Source: Cyathus striatus (taxonomy: Eukaryota > Basidiomycota > Agaricomycetes > Agaricales > Nidulariaceae). Taken from it: DNA of 64,000 nucleotides. The position numbers were made by a program, and so were the translations under genes. A model generated the notes under the pieces. It was given only the letters and a program-made list of their open reading frames with translations. It was not told where the DNA came from and ran no database searches. The first letter of the stretch is position 1, and each line of letters begins with the position of its first letter. Shown here in pieces: positions 1-10,352 of the stretch. The stretch covers positions 1,860,001 through 1,924,000 of the forward strand of contig JAOVFP010000010.1 of assembly GCA_025738555.1 (NCBI GenBank), given 5' to 3'.

Positions 1-208
1 AATTAGTTCAAATGGACTATGCCAAGCTTGTTCTTGTGAGCTCGTAAACTTATGTCTAAGATACAGTGGCTCATTTTTATTTCTAGCCTCGCATGCTAAC
101 CTGGCAAGGTGTCTCACTATACCAGGTAACTTATTGTTGTTTATTCCGAGCTCTCTTTCCATCTGACTTCGATGTTTTAGAAGCAGCTGCATGAGGTACA
201 TTGGATGC
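1..208 (+). pseudogene. 5' piece of interrupted alpha-kinase gene
   Basis: This flank continues, across the inserted element, into the alpha-kinase pseudogene that resumes at 10353. An acceptor-like TTTTAG ends at about 180. The following exon reads Glu-Ala-Ala-Ala, then a TGA, and if the 209-10352 insertion is removed the frame runs straight into the open stretch after 10353. The TGA is a likely CGA-to-TGA change. A possible donor GTAACT sits at 125. No domain is recognisable in this short piece, and the true gene start lies outside the window. Linkage to the kinase rests on frame continuity and the 10-bp target duplication, so it is an inference. Confidence 0.5.
199..208. repeat. Target-site duplication, left copy
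   Basis: CATTGGATGC occurs here and again at 10343-10352, immediately outside the inverted ends of the satellite-like element. Ten base pairs suits Mutator-like elements. If two of the bases match by chance, an 8-bp hAT-type duplication is also possible. Confidence 0.8.
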
Positions 209-268
209 AGGCAGCAAGAAAATTCCGGGCACGCACAAAAGTGAGCGTGAGTTGAGCGTGCACGCTCA
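209..268 (+). repeat. Left terminal inverted repeat
   Basis: Reads AGGCAGCAAGAAAATTCCGG and onward. It matches the reverse complement of 10283-10342 with a few mismatches, most of them CpG versus TpG/CpA. Confidence 0.8.
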
Positions 269-469
269 CCTATTGAGTGTGAAAATTCGACCCTGTGCGT
301 GATGTGAATGTGAATATTCTATACATGAGCGTGAATAATCCTTATATGAGCGTGAGCCAACTGGCTGTCTTATATCAACTACATACTGAATAATTGGCAT
401 AGTAAAGCATGTTTTTAATACAATTTGGTATATACTAAGCACTGTAATGTAATAATTGAAGAACACCAA

Positions 470-1041
470 TGGGTTTTATATATATTTCATTGTTATTGTC
501 TTCTTTATGAGTGTATATTGATTTAAAATGTATACCAATGATCCAGAGTGTTTAGATATGACTTAGAGTGTATATAAATGATTCAGAGAGGGTACATATG
601 ATCTATAAGTTGAAAAAATGACTCAGAGAGTGTAGCAGTAATTCAGACTAACAGTCAATAATTTATAGAGCTAGAGAATGGTATATATTGAACAGTAGAA
701 ACAGGGGAAGTTTATAATGAAGCAGGGGGCTCAGAAAATTACAGGAAGCTTTACAATGAAGCAGGAAAATTCAGAACAAGGCAGGGGGATTCACAGTGAA
801 GCAGAGACCTTGGGAAATTCAAAACAAAGGATGGGGCTTTACAGCAAAGTAGGGAACTTCAGAACAAGGTAGGGGGCTTAATAATGAAGCAGGGAAATTC
901 ACAATGAAGCAGGGAGCAATACAGGATAGATTACTACCTATCACACATATTTGCATAGTATAACTGCATGTCAGTATCATATTTACATTCATGCTCAATG
1001 CCCTTTGATTTGAGCATGAGCATGATAGGTATTCTATCACA
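470..1041. repeat. Decayed short tandem repeats
   Basis: About 500-660 holds irregular ~30-bp units around ATGACTCAGAGAGTGTA. About 680-930 holds irregular units around AATGAAGCAGGGAAATTCACA. Both lie inside the satellite-like element. No gene is visible. Confidence 0.55.
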
Positions 1042-1046
1042 TTTAT
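1042..1046. repeat. Gypsy target-site duplication, left
   Basis: TTTAT before the 5' LTR matches TTTAT at 8705-8709 after the 3' LTR, as expected for a 5-bp Ty3/Gypsy duplication. Confidence 0.9.
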
Positions 1047-1529
1047 TGTTACAATTTTCTTTACTCTCTTCTATTTACATATGTTTTCTTTACATTTCGA
1101 TGGCTTGTTTGGTATCACCTTTGATACCAAACACAAGACTTCTTATTCTACACAATTGTCATTTCTTTCTGACTCATCTTGAGTCATATTACTTTACTTA
1201 GTCTGTTGTTCTTTCTTCCTGCTGCACTGCAGTAATGTGCAGTTGATGCACAGCATCTTGACTTATTTAGTTACATTCTTACTTATTATTAGTACAGACT
1301 CATTTGTATTTAAACAGTAGTAACTTGGGCTGTAGAGCTCAAGCTTCAGCTTAAATCAAACTAGCTTTACTTTGATTCATTCACTTCGCTTGTACTTAAG
1401 CCTAAACAACTTAAGAGCTTGTGAATAGAGACTCGAACTCAATACTGATTTACTCGTTCTTTGAACTTGTAAATCATGTGATTATCGGACTTGTACAATA
1501 AACATCCCAACCAGAACTTTATCGTAACA
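1047..1529 (+). repeat. 5' LTR
   Basis: Begins TGTTACAATT and ends TCGTAACA. It is 483 bp, the same length as the 3' LTR, with no indels between them. It carries the promoter and the 13-nt sequence complementary to the primer binding site. Confidence 0.95.
1307..1352 (+). promoter_or_regulatory. LTR promoter and predicted transcript start
   Basis: TATTTAAA at 1307-1314 lies about 33 bp upstream of CAAGCTTCAGCTT (1340-1352), the sequence complementary to the primer binding site. In self-priming elements the transcript's 5' end supplies the primer, so the predicted start is near 1340. The 3' LTR has the same arrangement (primer sequence at 8515-8527). Confidence 0.65.
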
Positions 1530-1530
1530 A

Positions 1531-1543
1531 AAGCTGAAGCTTG
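1531..1543 (+). other. Self-primer binding site
   Basis: AAGCTGAAGCTTG, two bases after the 5' LTR, is perfectly complementary over 13 nt to LTR positions 1340-1352. Tf1-like elements prime reverse transcription with the 5' end of their own RNA; this arrangement predicts the same and needs no tRNA. Confidence 0.8.
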
Positions 1544-1545
1544 CT

Positions 1546-2949
1546 GACTGCTTGCACTATCCAGTGCAGCACCCTGACACATCAAACCAAAACAACGACA
1601 ACTCCTTGGAGATTCAAAGCTCCAGAGAGTTCCGACTCAGAAGGCGAGGAGAAACCAAAGTCCCAAACAGAAGGACTTGTATGGACCTTGCCACCAGAGG
1701 GAGGAAGCTTAAACCCATTTGTGTCCATCGCTAGCTCGAGCAAACCCATCAGGAAACGAGTAGCAGATACAACTTCGAAACCCATATGACCTAGATCACA
1801 GATTCCCACACCCAGACAGTTCTTTCTAAAGAACTGACCCCGACGCAAAGAAACCCTACCCAACAGATCCCAGAAGCCTTTTTGGCTCAAGAATTAGTTG
1901 AACACCTAAAAAGGAACCAACCACCTGATAACGATGAATACGTCATGGCAGACGAAGGATATCCTCCACTTCCTATCTCAACTACACCCTCCGAAGCATC
2001 AGAACACGAATCAGACATTAGCATGTCTAGCCAAGAAACACCCAAAGTCAACAACAAAGAATTGAGGCTAAACCCTCCATCCATCTTTGAAGGAGACAAG
2101 AAAAAATCCAAGAAATGGCTCTGAGATGTCAAATCTTATTTCCTTATAAACGACAAGATCTATGACACAGATGCCAAAAAGATAATGTATGCTATGTCGT
2201 ATATAGGAGGAGGAATTGCTGGAAACTGGAAGGAAAAGAAACAGAACAAAATGTTCAAGGAAGACACACCCAAAACAGGGACTTGGAAGGCCTTCAAAGA
2301 AGACTTCAAGAAGAACTTTGACCCCATTGATGAAAAAGACGAAGCCTTCCACAAACTTCAAAACCTAACTCAAGGAAAAGGAACAGCTGATGAATACATT
2401 ACAGAATTCGAAATACTCGTCAGCCATGTAGATGGACTTGATGACTACACAAAGATGGATCTCTTTAAGGCAGGTCTTAACCAACCTCTCCTTCAAAGTA
2501 TCCACACTCAGAAAGACATCCCTGATACGATTGCAAAATGGCAAGATGATGCCAGAAAATTCGATTGAAACTACCAACAGATACAGCAATACAATAAAAC
2601 AGGATGAAGGGGATATTTTGCACCCTGACCCAAGACTACGACCCAAGACCCGAATGCCATGGATGTAGACCACATGGAGATAAACTGACTTGATGTGAAA
2701 ACACAGGGGGAATATTTACAAGCTGGGAAATGTTTCAACTGTGGAGTCAGAGGACACATGGCCCGGCAATGTCCACAATGAAACAAGGGAGAAACAACTC
2801 CCCGCACTAACACCAAGAACAATAACCCTTTCATCAAGAAAATAACGGGAAAAGACCTTGCTGAAGAAATGAGGCTTTGAGTTGCAGAACTCCCAGGGGC
2901 CAAACAAGTTGAATACTTCGAAAGTATCAACAAAATGGGTTTTCAATAA
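1546..2949 (+). pseudogene. gag: Gypsy Gag with CCHC zinc knuckle (stops)
   Basis: Structural capsid/nucleocapsid protein. The acidic N-terminal part is read in a different frame up to about 1789. From about 1801 the frame continues to the zinc knuckle at about 2731-2778 (CFNCGVRGHMARQC, spacing CX2CX4HX4C) and a TAA at 2947. The central region (about 2140-2565) has the retrotransposon-Gag look, with TGTWKAFKEDF-like residues and a DEYITEFE segment. Seven in-frame TGA codons occur at 2122, 2566, 2605, 2626, 2686, 2779 and 2878; each sits where Arg (CGA) is plausible. A TAG at 1792 and the frame change near 1790 add damage at the N-terminus. The start codon is uncertain. Confidence 0.85.
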
Positions 2950-2975
2950 GGAGGACTATTAACCCCACTGTAGGA

Positions 2976-5900
2976 CCTCCTATTCTACTTTCCAATGTAA
3001 TAATAGCTGATGTTGAACAAAATACCATGCGAGTTCCTGTTACATTAGGAAATGTGGGATCAGTTCCAGCCTTGATCAACTCAGGGGCTGGAGGAAACTT
3101 CATGAGCCAAGCAACCGCAAAAAAAATTTAACCTTACTCCACAACCCTTGGAAAGACTAACACCAGTGTACAATGCTGATGGGACTCTCAACAAAAAGGG
3201 ATACATTTCACACTATGTCGACAACAAAGTAAAAGTAGGAACAGCCACTATTCCTACTCGATTTTACCTTTCTGGACTAGGGAACGAATCAATTATCATG
3301 GGCTACCCCTTTCTAGAACAAACCAACCCTCAAATAAACTGGAAGGAAGGAACCTTAAAAATCAATCAAGTATGGCTAGACAGGCAATTTAACCAAAGAT
3401 TCGCGCAATCCATGTCAATTGCTCAAATGAAAATGATAAAGCCCATCCCAGAAATTAAACAATCAGGACCACCGGCCTCTATAGAAGAAATACCCGACGA
3501 ATCGGAGAATGAGCAAATGGAAATGCTCCCTCAAGATTACAGGTATTCTCTCGAGAATGCAAGAATTCCTGATGAGAAGATGATAGAAATCCTGGACTTA
3601 CCATTACAGGACAATTGGAATCCAATTGAAATATATTGGATGCAAATAAACAATGCCAAAGATGAAGAACTCGAAGAAATAACTACTGAAAGCATTCATT
3701 TACGAACTTTCTTAACAGAAATCGAAGATCCTCTTCTTATGGAACATGGACTAGGCATGTCTTTTGAAAAAGAAGAACCACTATTTGAAAAATATGGGAT
3801 TCCTATCAGAATAAAACAGACTGTCTTGCAACAGCTATCCTACGAACCCGAAAAGATCAAGAAAACCTTCAAACAAATGGTACCAGAACATCTTCGGGAC
3901 TATAAGGACATATTCGATAAGGACACCTCAGAAGAGTTTCCACCCTCACGACCATGGGACCACCACATTCGAATGAAAGAGGATTTCTTACCTCGAGAAA
4001 GCAGGGTGTACCCCCTCAGCATTCAAGAAGAAGAGGCAATGAACGAATTCGTGGATGACAACCTTAAAAAGGGATACATCGAAGAAGTACTACCAGATTC
4101 AATGGACGCCGAAAACACTGCAGGATTCTTCTTTGTAGGAAAAAAGGACACAGATGACATGAGACCATGCCAGGACTATTGCTACTTAAACAATGGAACC
4201 ATTAAAGACTGATATCCTTCACCTCATATCAAACAACTAATTAAGGATCTTAAAGGTGCTGATCTTTTTACAAAAATGGACCTTCGAGGAGCATATAATA
4301 AAGTTCAAATCGTTCCAGAAGATAGGTCAAAAGCTGCCTTTATCACTAAAAGAGGCATCTTTAGACCCACTGTCATGTTCTTTGGACTATGCAATTCACC
4401 GGCAACCTTTATGCGAATGATTAATCATTTACTCAAGGACTATATTGCACAAGGACTGGTCCGAGTATATCTGGATGACATTCTTATTTTCACAAAGAAT
4501 GACCTTAAACTTCACAGACGGATTACATGGGAAATTCTACAAATACTACGGGACAATGGTCTATTTGTGAAACCCGAAAAATGTTCCTTTGAAGTAACAG
4601 AGGTCGATTACCTCGGTATGATCATTCGACCAGACAACATTGCTATGGATCCCAAGAAACTTATTGGAATTGCTGACTGGCCAGCCCCCATGAAAGTAAA
4701 AGAAATCCAATCCTTTGCAGGATTTTGTAACTTTTACCATCAATTTATTCCATGCTACAGCAAGATAATAGAACCAATTCTCAGGCTGACCAGGAACACT
4801 ACTACTTGGAACTGGGGAGACGAGCAACAAATTGCCTTTGAAGATCTAAAGCAAGCTTTCTTAAAAGAACCAATTCTCAGGATACCAGATCCTGAGAAAC
4901 CTTTTACTATGTTGGTCGATGCATCAGACTATGCCACCGGGGCTGTACTTAAACAAGAAGACGAAGACGGATTCTGGAAACTGTGTGGATACATATCCCA
5001 CATGTTCACGGCAACTGAACATAATTACCAAATTTACGATAAAGAACTTTATGCAATAGTTCACAGCTTCAAAGCATGGTGACATCTACTTGAAGGACAC
5101 CCAAATAAAATAGTTGTATTCTCCAATCATGAGAATCTGAAATACTACTGGGAACCCCAAAAAGTCACCAGACAACAAGCACAATGGTCCCTTTTCCTTT
5201 CAGAATTTGACATTAACATGCAACACATACAAGGAAAAAAGAACCTTGAAGCTGACATGATCTCACGATGCCCTGACTTAACCCCTGATAAGGAACACGA
5301 AAACAATGGTCTGATAGTTCTACCAGACCATTGGTTCATTAACACTTTAGATATGGGAAAAGACAATTGGTTTGCCAATGTTCTAGAAGCAGACTTACAT
5401 ATCAATTTTATATTGACAGAACTCCGAGATTTGGTGGTCAACCAGACCGAAAAGGACATTCTAGCCCAAAAGATAGTCACAGCTATCGAAGTGAAAGACA
5501 TACCTCCTATTCACTCCTCTTTAGACGACTGGCGAATCGAAAGTGGACTAATCCTTTTTAGAGATTGAGTTTATGTCCCTGAAGACAAAGAATTACGATG
5601 AAGCATTGTAGCCTTGAAACACGACAGCCTACCTGCTGGACACCATGGACACAGTTCTACAGAAAAAGAAGTCAAAAAGGAATACTGGTGGCCTGGAATG
5701 GGAGTCTTCATCAAACAATATGTTACAGGATGTGCCACCTGTCAACAAATGGCCTATGATCGGAGACCAAAACCACTGATTAATCCCATACCTATCCCCA
5801 AAACTACACAACCATTTTCACAAGTATCCATGGATTTTATTAAAGATCTACCTAAATCCGAGGGATTTGACACAATCATGGTCGTGGTCGACCATGGGTC

Positions 5901-6891
5901 TACTAAGGGGGTAATTTTCAAACCTTGCATCATGAAGGGACTCAATGCGGAAAGAACAGCAACCCTTATCCGAAAAACACTTTACAGATGATACAGCCAC
6001 CCTAATGCAATCATCTCTGATCAAGACCCACGATTTGTAGCAGAAATATTTCAAGCTATACTTCACTTCCACAAAATCAAATGGAAAGGATCCACTGCTT
6101 ATCATCCCCAAACTGATGGACAAACAGAAAGGATGAACCAAGAAATTGAAACCTACCTATGATGCTTCTGCAGCACCAGACAACATGAATGGGCAAACCA
6201 CATCCCAGAAGCAGAAATATCACGAAATGCTCAAGTCAACACTGTCACACAAAGATCCCCTTTCTATTTATTACATGGATATGAACCAGTCATCACTCCT
6301 ACTGTGAGAGATACCACTCTTGTCAAAGAAGCAGAAATCAGAATAGATGACATGGCGGAAGCAAGAAAAGAAGCACAGGCCCTTATTCAAATTGCTCAAC
6401 AAAAGACTCGTGAAGCACAAAAATGAGGATTTACAAAATATGAAGTTGGAGACATGGTGTGGCTTGACACCAAAAACCTATCCATCTCCTACCCCTCCAG
6501 AAAAATGGCACCATGACGAGAAGGACCTTTTAAGATCATTGAGAAACTAGCACCTTATACATACAAATTGGAACTTCCAGAACAGTGGACCATTCACCCT
6601 GTCTTCAATACTGTCCTTCTCATGCCATATGTCGAAACCTCTGTTCATGGGGAAAACTTCCTGGAACCACCTCCGGACCTGATTGAAGCCAAACCAGAGT
6701 GGGAGATCGAAGCAATCATGGGACACAAGATGCCTAAAAAACAAAAAAACCAACATACTGAACCAGTTATGCATTACAGAATCCAATGGAAGGGGTATTC
6801 TTCAGCAAAAGACAAATGGGTACATGAGGAATACCTGAATAATGCTCAGGAACTACTGAAAGACTATAAGAAGAAGGCTGGTCTAAACTGA
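2976..6891 (+). pseudogene. pol: Gypsy Pol: PR-RT-RNaseH-IN-chromodomain (stops)
   Basis: Protease at about 3000-3120 has its active-site triplet as Asn-Ser-Gly (3078-3086) instead of Asp-Ser-Gly. A run of 8 A near 3119-3126 shifts the frame by one. RT contains FTKMDLRGAYN (about 4267) and the catalytic YLDDILIF (about 4470). RNase H begins at VDASDYATGAVL (about 4915). Integrase has an HHCC zinc domain (GHHGHSS... CATCQQ, 5630-5750) and the DDE residues in SMDFIKD (about 5830), ISDQDPRF (about 6013) and TDGQTERMNQE (about 6115). A C-terminal chromodomain (6700-6870; IQWKGY) probably targets integration to marked chromatin. Premature TGA codons are at 4210, 5080, 5566, 5599, 5989, 6160, 6424 and 6514, all at likely Arg codons. 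The terminal TGA is 6889. Confidence 0.93.
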
Positions 6892-6916
6892 ATTGACAGT
6901 TTACTACAAACTGCCA

Positions 6917-8182
6917 ATGATTCACCAGTCATACCAAACTTTTCAAACGTCTTCCAACAACGTCTCTTCTTCCACTGGCTCTCTTCCTTCTACTGAGAAC
7001 ACTCGCCCCACTTTCATCCATTCTGCTGAACAACTCATGCTCCCCCCCATCATTGCTAACATCAATTACCGACGCTCCCTACTTGAATGACCTACCGCAC
7101 CCCTCGAACTCATTAACGAATATCATGACGCCTTGCAAAACATACCTGACCACCAATTAACCTTGACTCGAAACTTCCTCTCCGATTTGCCAAATGGGAA
7201 TGCTCTGGTTACCCAGTTTGACATCTTCCGAGAAGCCATGGAGATGGAGAACACCTGCAGAAGGAATCAGGTCAATGCTATACAAGGGATGTTCAATGCA
7301 GGATTATATCGCACTACAGAGGTAGCGCAATTTCTAGATGCGCCGGGTACCTCTACTCCCTCCCTTGCTCACCAATGACTAGCACTAATTCGTCGAAGCA
7401 ACTCCCTTAATAATAGCAGCAGTAAGGGAACCAAGGACAATAAGCCGAACAGCAAACTTGGAGTCCGTCATATTGGAGGCAGTTTCTACCTCCATCCACA
7501 ATCTCACACTCTCCAAGAACGTACCACTCCCAAACAGTACAAGGACATCCAAACATGAGGCTCCATCTCAACCAGCAACTCCCTGGCGCCCTATCTCGCC
7601 ACCACCGGCAACACTCTACCCGACGAGTGCCCTCCCATCCAGAAGTCCATCTCCAACCCCAATCAACATTGTTTCCTCTGCAGCAGCACAACACACATTA
7701 AGAAGGACTGCCCAGACTATAGGTGCAACCACTGTTATCGAAACGCCTCTGGACACACTGCCCCTTCTTGTCCCAATCACTTTGCTCCACAATGACCATA
7801 CCCCCCCACAAAGAGACACCCCCTTACCACCATATACTCCCAAACGAAGGAGCACATGGAGACAGATACTAGGTCTGTCAGCCCGGATCCCTGTGGAAAG
7901 GATGGATGCGCCTCGCACTACAAGGGATTTTGCTATACAGAATGGCGGAGCAAGATCACGGGGCAGGGGGAGTCAAAGGATGGGAAGGGGTTCCGTTCCC
8001 ATAGGGAGGAACGATGGGAGAGAGAGAGAGGCAGAAAGGTCAAATCAGAGAAGTTCTACTTCTGCGGAATTCGACCCAATGGTAAATCAGGGGAACAGGC
8101 ATGGGAGGAACACCTCCTCAAGACAGAGAATCCAGATGACTATGATGTCCTCAGGGACTTCTATCCAGGCGACGGATATTAG
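6917..8182 (+). pseudogene. Third Gypsy ORF downstream of pol, zinc knuckles
   Basis: A third same-strand coding region lies between pol and the 3' LTR, in another frame from pol. I took the first in-frame ATG, at 6917; it ends in TAG at 8180-8182, giving about 421 codons. The middle holds a cysteine cluster at about 7670-7780: CFLCSSTTHIKKDC (CX2CX4HX4C), then CNHCYRNASGHTAPSC. The N-terminal half is predicted to be partly helical and Asn/Gln-rich; the C-terminal third is basic and Arg/Gly-rich. Four in-frame TGA codons interrupt it (7088, 7376, 7556, 7793). The role is unknown; a nucleic-acid-binding accessory protein is the natural guess. Such extra zinc-knuckle ORFs are, as I recall, seen in other basidiomycete Gypsy elements. 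Confidence 0.7.
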
Positions 8183-8221
8183 TGAAGTTACGGTGAACTT
8201 CACGCTTTAATTCAGGGATAA

Positions 8222-8704
8222 TGTTATGATTTTCTTTACTCTCTTCTATTTACATATGTTTTCTTTACATTTCGATGGCTTGTTTGGTATCACCTTTGAT
8301 ACCAAACACAAGACTTCTTATTCTACACAATTGTCATTTCTTTCTGACTCATCTTGAGTCATATTACTTTACTTAGTCTGTTGTTCTTTCTTCCTGCTGC
8401 GCCACAGTAATGCGCAGTTGATGCACAGCATCTCAACTTATTTAGTTACATTCTTACTTATTATTAGTACAGACTCATTTGTATTTAAACAGTAGTAACT
8501 TGGGCTGTAGAGCTCAAGCTTCAGCTTAAATCAAACTAGCTTTACTTTGATTCATTCACTTCGCTCGTACTTAAGCCTAAACAACTTAAGAGCTTGTGAA
8601 TAGAGACTCGAACTCGATACTGATTTACTCATTCTTTGAACTTGTAAATCACGTGATTATCGGACTTGTACGATAAACGTCCCAACCAGAACTTTATCGT
8701 AACA
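8222..8704 (+). repeat. 3' LTR
   Basis: Begins TGTTATGATT and ends TCGTAACA. It differs from the 5' LTR at 14 positions, all at 11 inferred ancestral CpG sites, for example ACAAT versus ATGAT from ACGAT. Confidence 0.95.
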
Positions 8705-8709
8705 TTTAT
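8705..8709. repeat. Gypsy target-site duplication, right
   Basis: TTTAT, pairing with 1042-1046. Confidence 0.9.
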
Positions 8710-9780
8710 AATACTTATTTACACTTGCAATCAATGTCCTTTAACTTGAGTGTGAGTGTGATTGGCATTTTTACTCATGCTCACAAATATTACACTTATA
8801 TTTCACTTGAGCATGAGCATGATTGGTATTCCTGTTCATGCTCATGAATATTACACTCACACTCAATGCCCTTTAACTTGAGCGTGAGTATAATTGGCAT
8901 TCCTATTCATGCTCACAAGTATTACACTCATGCTCAATGTCCTTTAACTTGAGTGTGAGTGTGGTATTCCTATTCACACTCACAAGTATTAAACTCACAC
9001 TCAATGTCCTTTAACTTGAGCATGAGTGTGGTATTCCTATTCACACTCACAAGTATTACACTCATGCTCAATGTCTTTTAACTTGAGTGTGAGCATAATT
9101 GGTATTCCTATTCATGCTCACTAATATTACACTCACGCTCAATGTTTTTTAACTTGAGCATGAGTGTGGTATTCCTATTCATGCTCACAAGTATTACCCT
9201 CATGCTCAATGTCTTTTAACTTGAGCATGAGTGTGGTATTCCTATTCACGCTCACAAGTATTACACTCATGCTCAATGTCTTTTAACTTGAGTGTGAGTA
9301 TAATTGGTATTCCTATTCATGCTCACTAGTATTACACTCATGCTCAAGTTAAAGTAACTTGAGTGTGAGTGTGGTATTCCTATTCACACTCACAAGTATT
9401 ACACTCACACTCAATGTCTTTTAACTTGAGTGTGAGTGTGGTATTCCTATTCATGCTCAATGTCCTTTAACTTGAGCATGAGCATAATTGGTATTCCTAT
9501 TCATGCTCACTAGTATTACACTCATGCTCAATGTCTTTTAACTTGAGCATGAGTATGGTATTTCTATTCACACTCGTGAGTATTACACTCACACTCAATG
9601 TCCTTTAACTTGAGCATGAGTGTGGTATTCCTATTCACGCTCACAAGTATTACACTCATGCTCAATGTCCTTTAACTTGAGTGTGAGCATAATTGGTATT
9701 CCTATTCACACTCACAAGTAATAAACTCATGCTCAATGTCTGAGTGTGATTGGCACCCCCATTCATACTCACATATATTA
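8710..9780. repeat. Minisatellite with palindromic 67-74 bp units
   Basis: About 15 tandem units of 67 bp (74 bp when ATAATTG is included). A typical unit has CTCATGCTCAA, TGTCCTTTAA, C and TTGAGCATGAG, an 11-bp inverted repeat around a short loop, followed by TGTGGTATTCCTATTCAC. The motif appears as GAGCGTGAG, GAGTGTGAG or GAGCATGAG, i.e. CG, TG and CA versions of one site. The array belongs to the satellite-like TIR element and resumes the repeat broken at 1042 by the Gypsy insertion. Confidence 0.9.
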
Positions 9781-9849
9781 CACTTGCAACTTACTTTTCC
9801 TCCCACATGTAAGTGAAGCCAAAATATAAATGTAACATATAATTTTTTG

Positions 9850-10282
9850 TGAGCATGAAGTAAAAACCTTGAGTGTGAGTTGACAGACCTTGAGCATGAG
9901 TTGATGACCTTGAGCGTGAAAACTCAGACCCTGTGCGTGAATGTATGGACCCTGTGCATGAGATGTTGACCCTGAGCATGAAGTAAAATCTTGAGTGTGA
10001 TGTGTGCATGCATGCTCAATCCACACTCACACCTTGAGTGTGAACATGAGCATGCATGCACATGTTTGAGCATGAAGTATAAATATTATTCTTCAAGATT
10101 TGACTTTATATCTTGATTAGAAACATCACTCACATTCACAATATGACACAGCCATGCAACACTAGTATGTACATTTGATTTACACTCTTTTTGACCCACA
10201 AATGGGCCATTTAGAGCTAAAATAAATACCTTGAGTGTGACACGCTCAATCACACTCACTTTTGTGCATGAAAATTTGGCCT
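9850..10282. repeat. Second, shorter tandem array
   Basis: Irregular units of about 30 bp around GACCTTGAGCATGAGTTGAT and GACCCTGTGCGTGAA, then a larger near-repeat (10230-10330) containing CTCAATCACACTCACTTTTG twice. Related sequence lies at 230-350 in opposite orientation. No gene. Confidence 0.7.
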
Positions 10283-10342
10283 TGAGCATGGCATGCTCAA
10301 TCACACTCACTTTTGTGTGTGCCCGGAATTTTCTATGTGCCC
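10283..10342 (-). repeat. Right terminal inverted repeat
   Basis: Its reverse complement begins GGGCACATAGAAAATTCCGG and follows the left end for about 60 bp. It is followed at once by the second CATTGGATGC copy at 10343-10352. Confidence 0.8.
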
Positions 10343-10352
10343 CATTGGATGC
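10343..10352. repeat. Target-site duplication, right copy
   Basis: CATTGGATGC, identical to 199-208. Confidence 0.8.

Larger units (their letters stand above)
1047..8704 (+). mobile_element. Complete Ty3/Gypsy chromovirus (Tf1/sushi type)
   Basis: A full-length element: two 483-bp LTRs, a 5-bp duplication, a self-priming binding site, Gag with a zinc knuckle, Pol (protease, RT, RNase H, integrase, chromodomain) and a third open region with zinc knuckles. The overall reading frames are preserved, but premature TGA codons interrupt every part, so it is inactive as read. LTR identity is 469 of 483 positions and every difference fits CpG decay. Insertion was therefore recent and damage came mainly from C-to-T change. 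It sits inside the satellite-like TIR element. Confidence 0.95.
209..10342. mobile_element. Satellite-filled non-autonomous TIR element
   Basis: The ends are inverted copies over about 60 bp, sharing the core AGAAAATTCCGGGCAC, and are flanked by a 10-bp direct repeat. Without the nested Gypsy element and one copy of its 5-bp duplication, it is about 2.47 kb long. It contains no coding region that I can support. It is built of decayed tandem repeats (about 470-950, 960-1041, 8710-9780, 9850-10335) rich in the motif TTGAGCGTGAG and its CpG-decayed forms. It interrupts an exon of the alpha-kinase gene. A transposase must come from elsewhere; superfamily is uncertain (Mutator-like by duplication length, hAT possible). 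Confidence 0.75.

Noticed and set aside
2122..7793. Alternative genetic code with TGA as sense, explaining the open frames
   Set aside because: The TGAs sit where Arg is expected, CGA to TGA is a CpG transition matching the LTR pattern, and host-type genes here end normally. CpG decay is the simpler explanation.
8710..9780. CRISPR-like array of regular repeats
   Set aside because: The 67-74 bp units are contiguous minisatellite without unique spacers, and the genome is eukaryotic.
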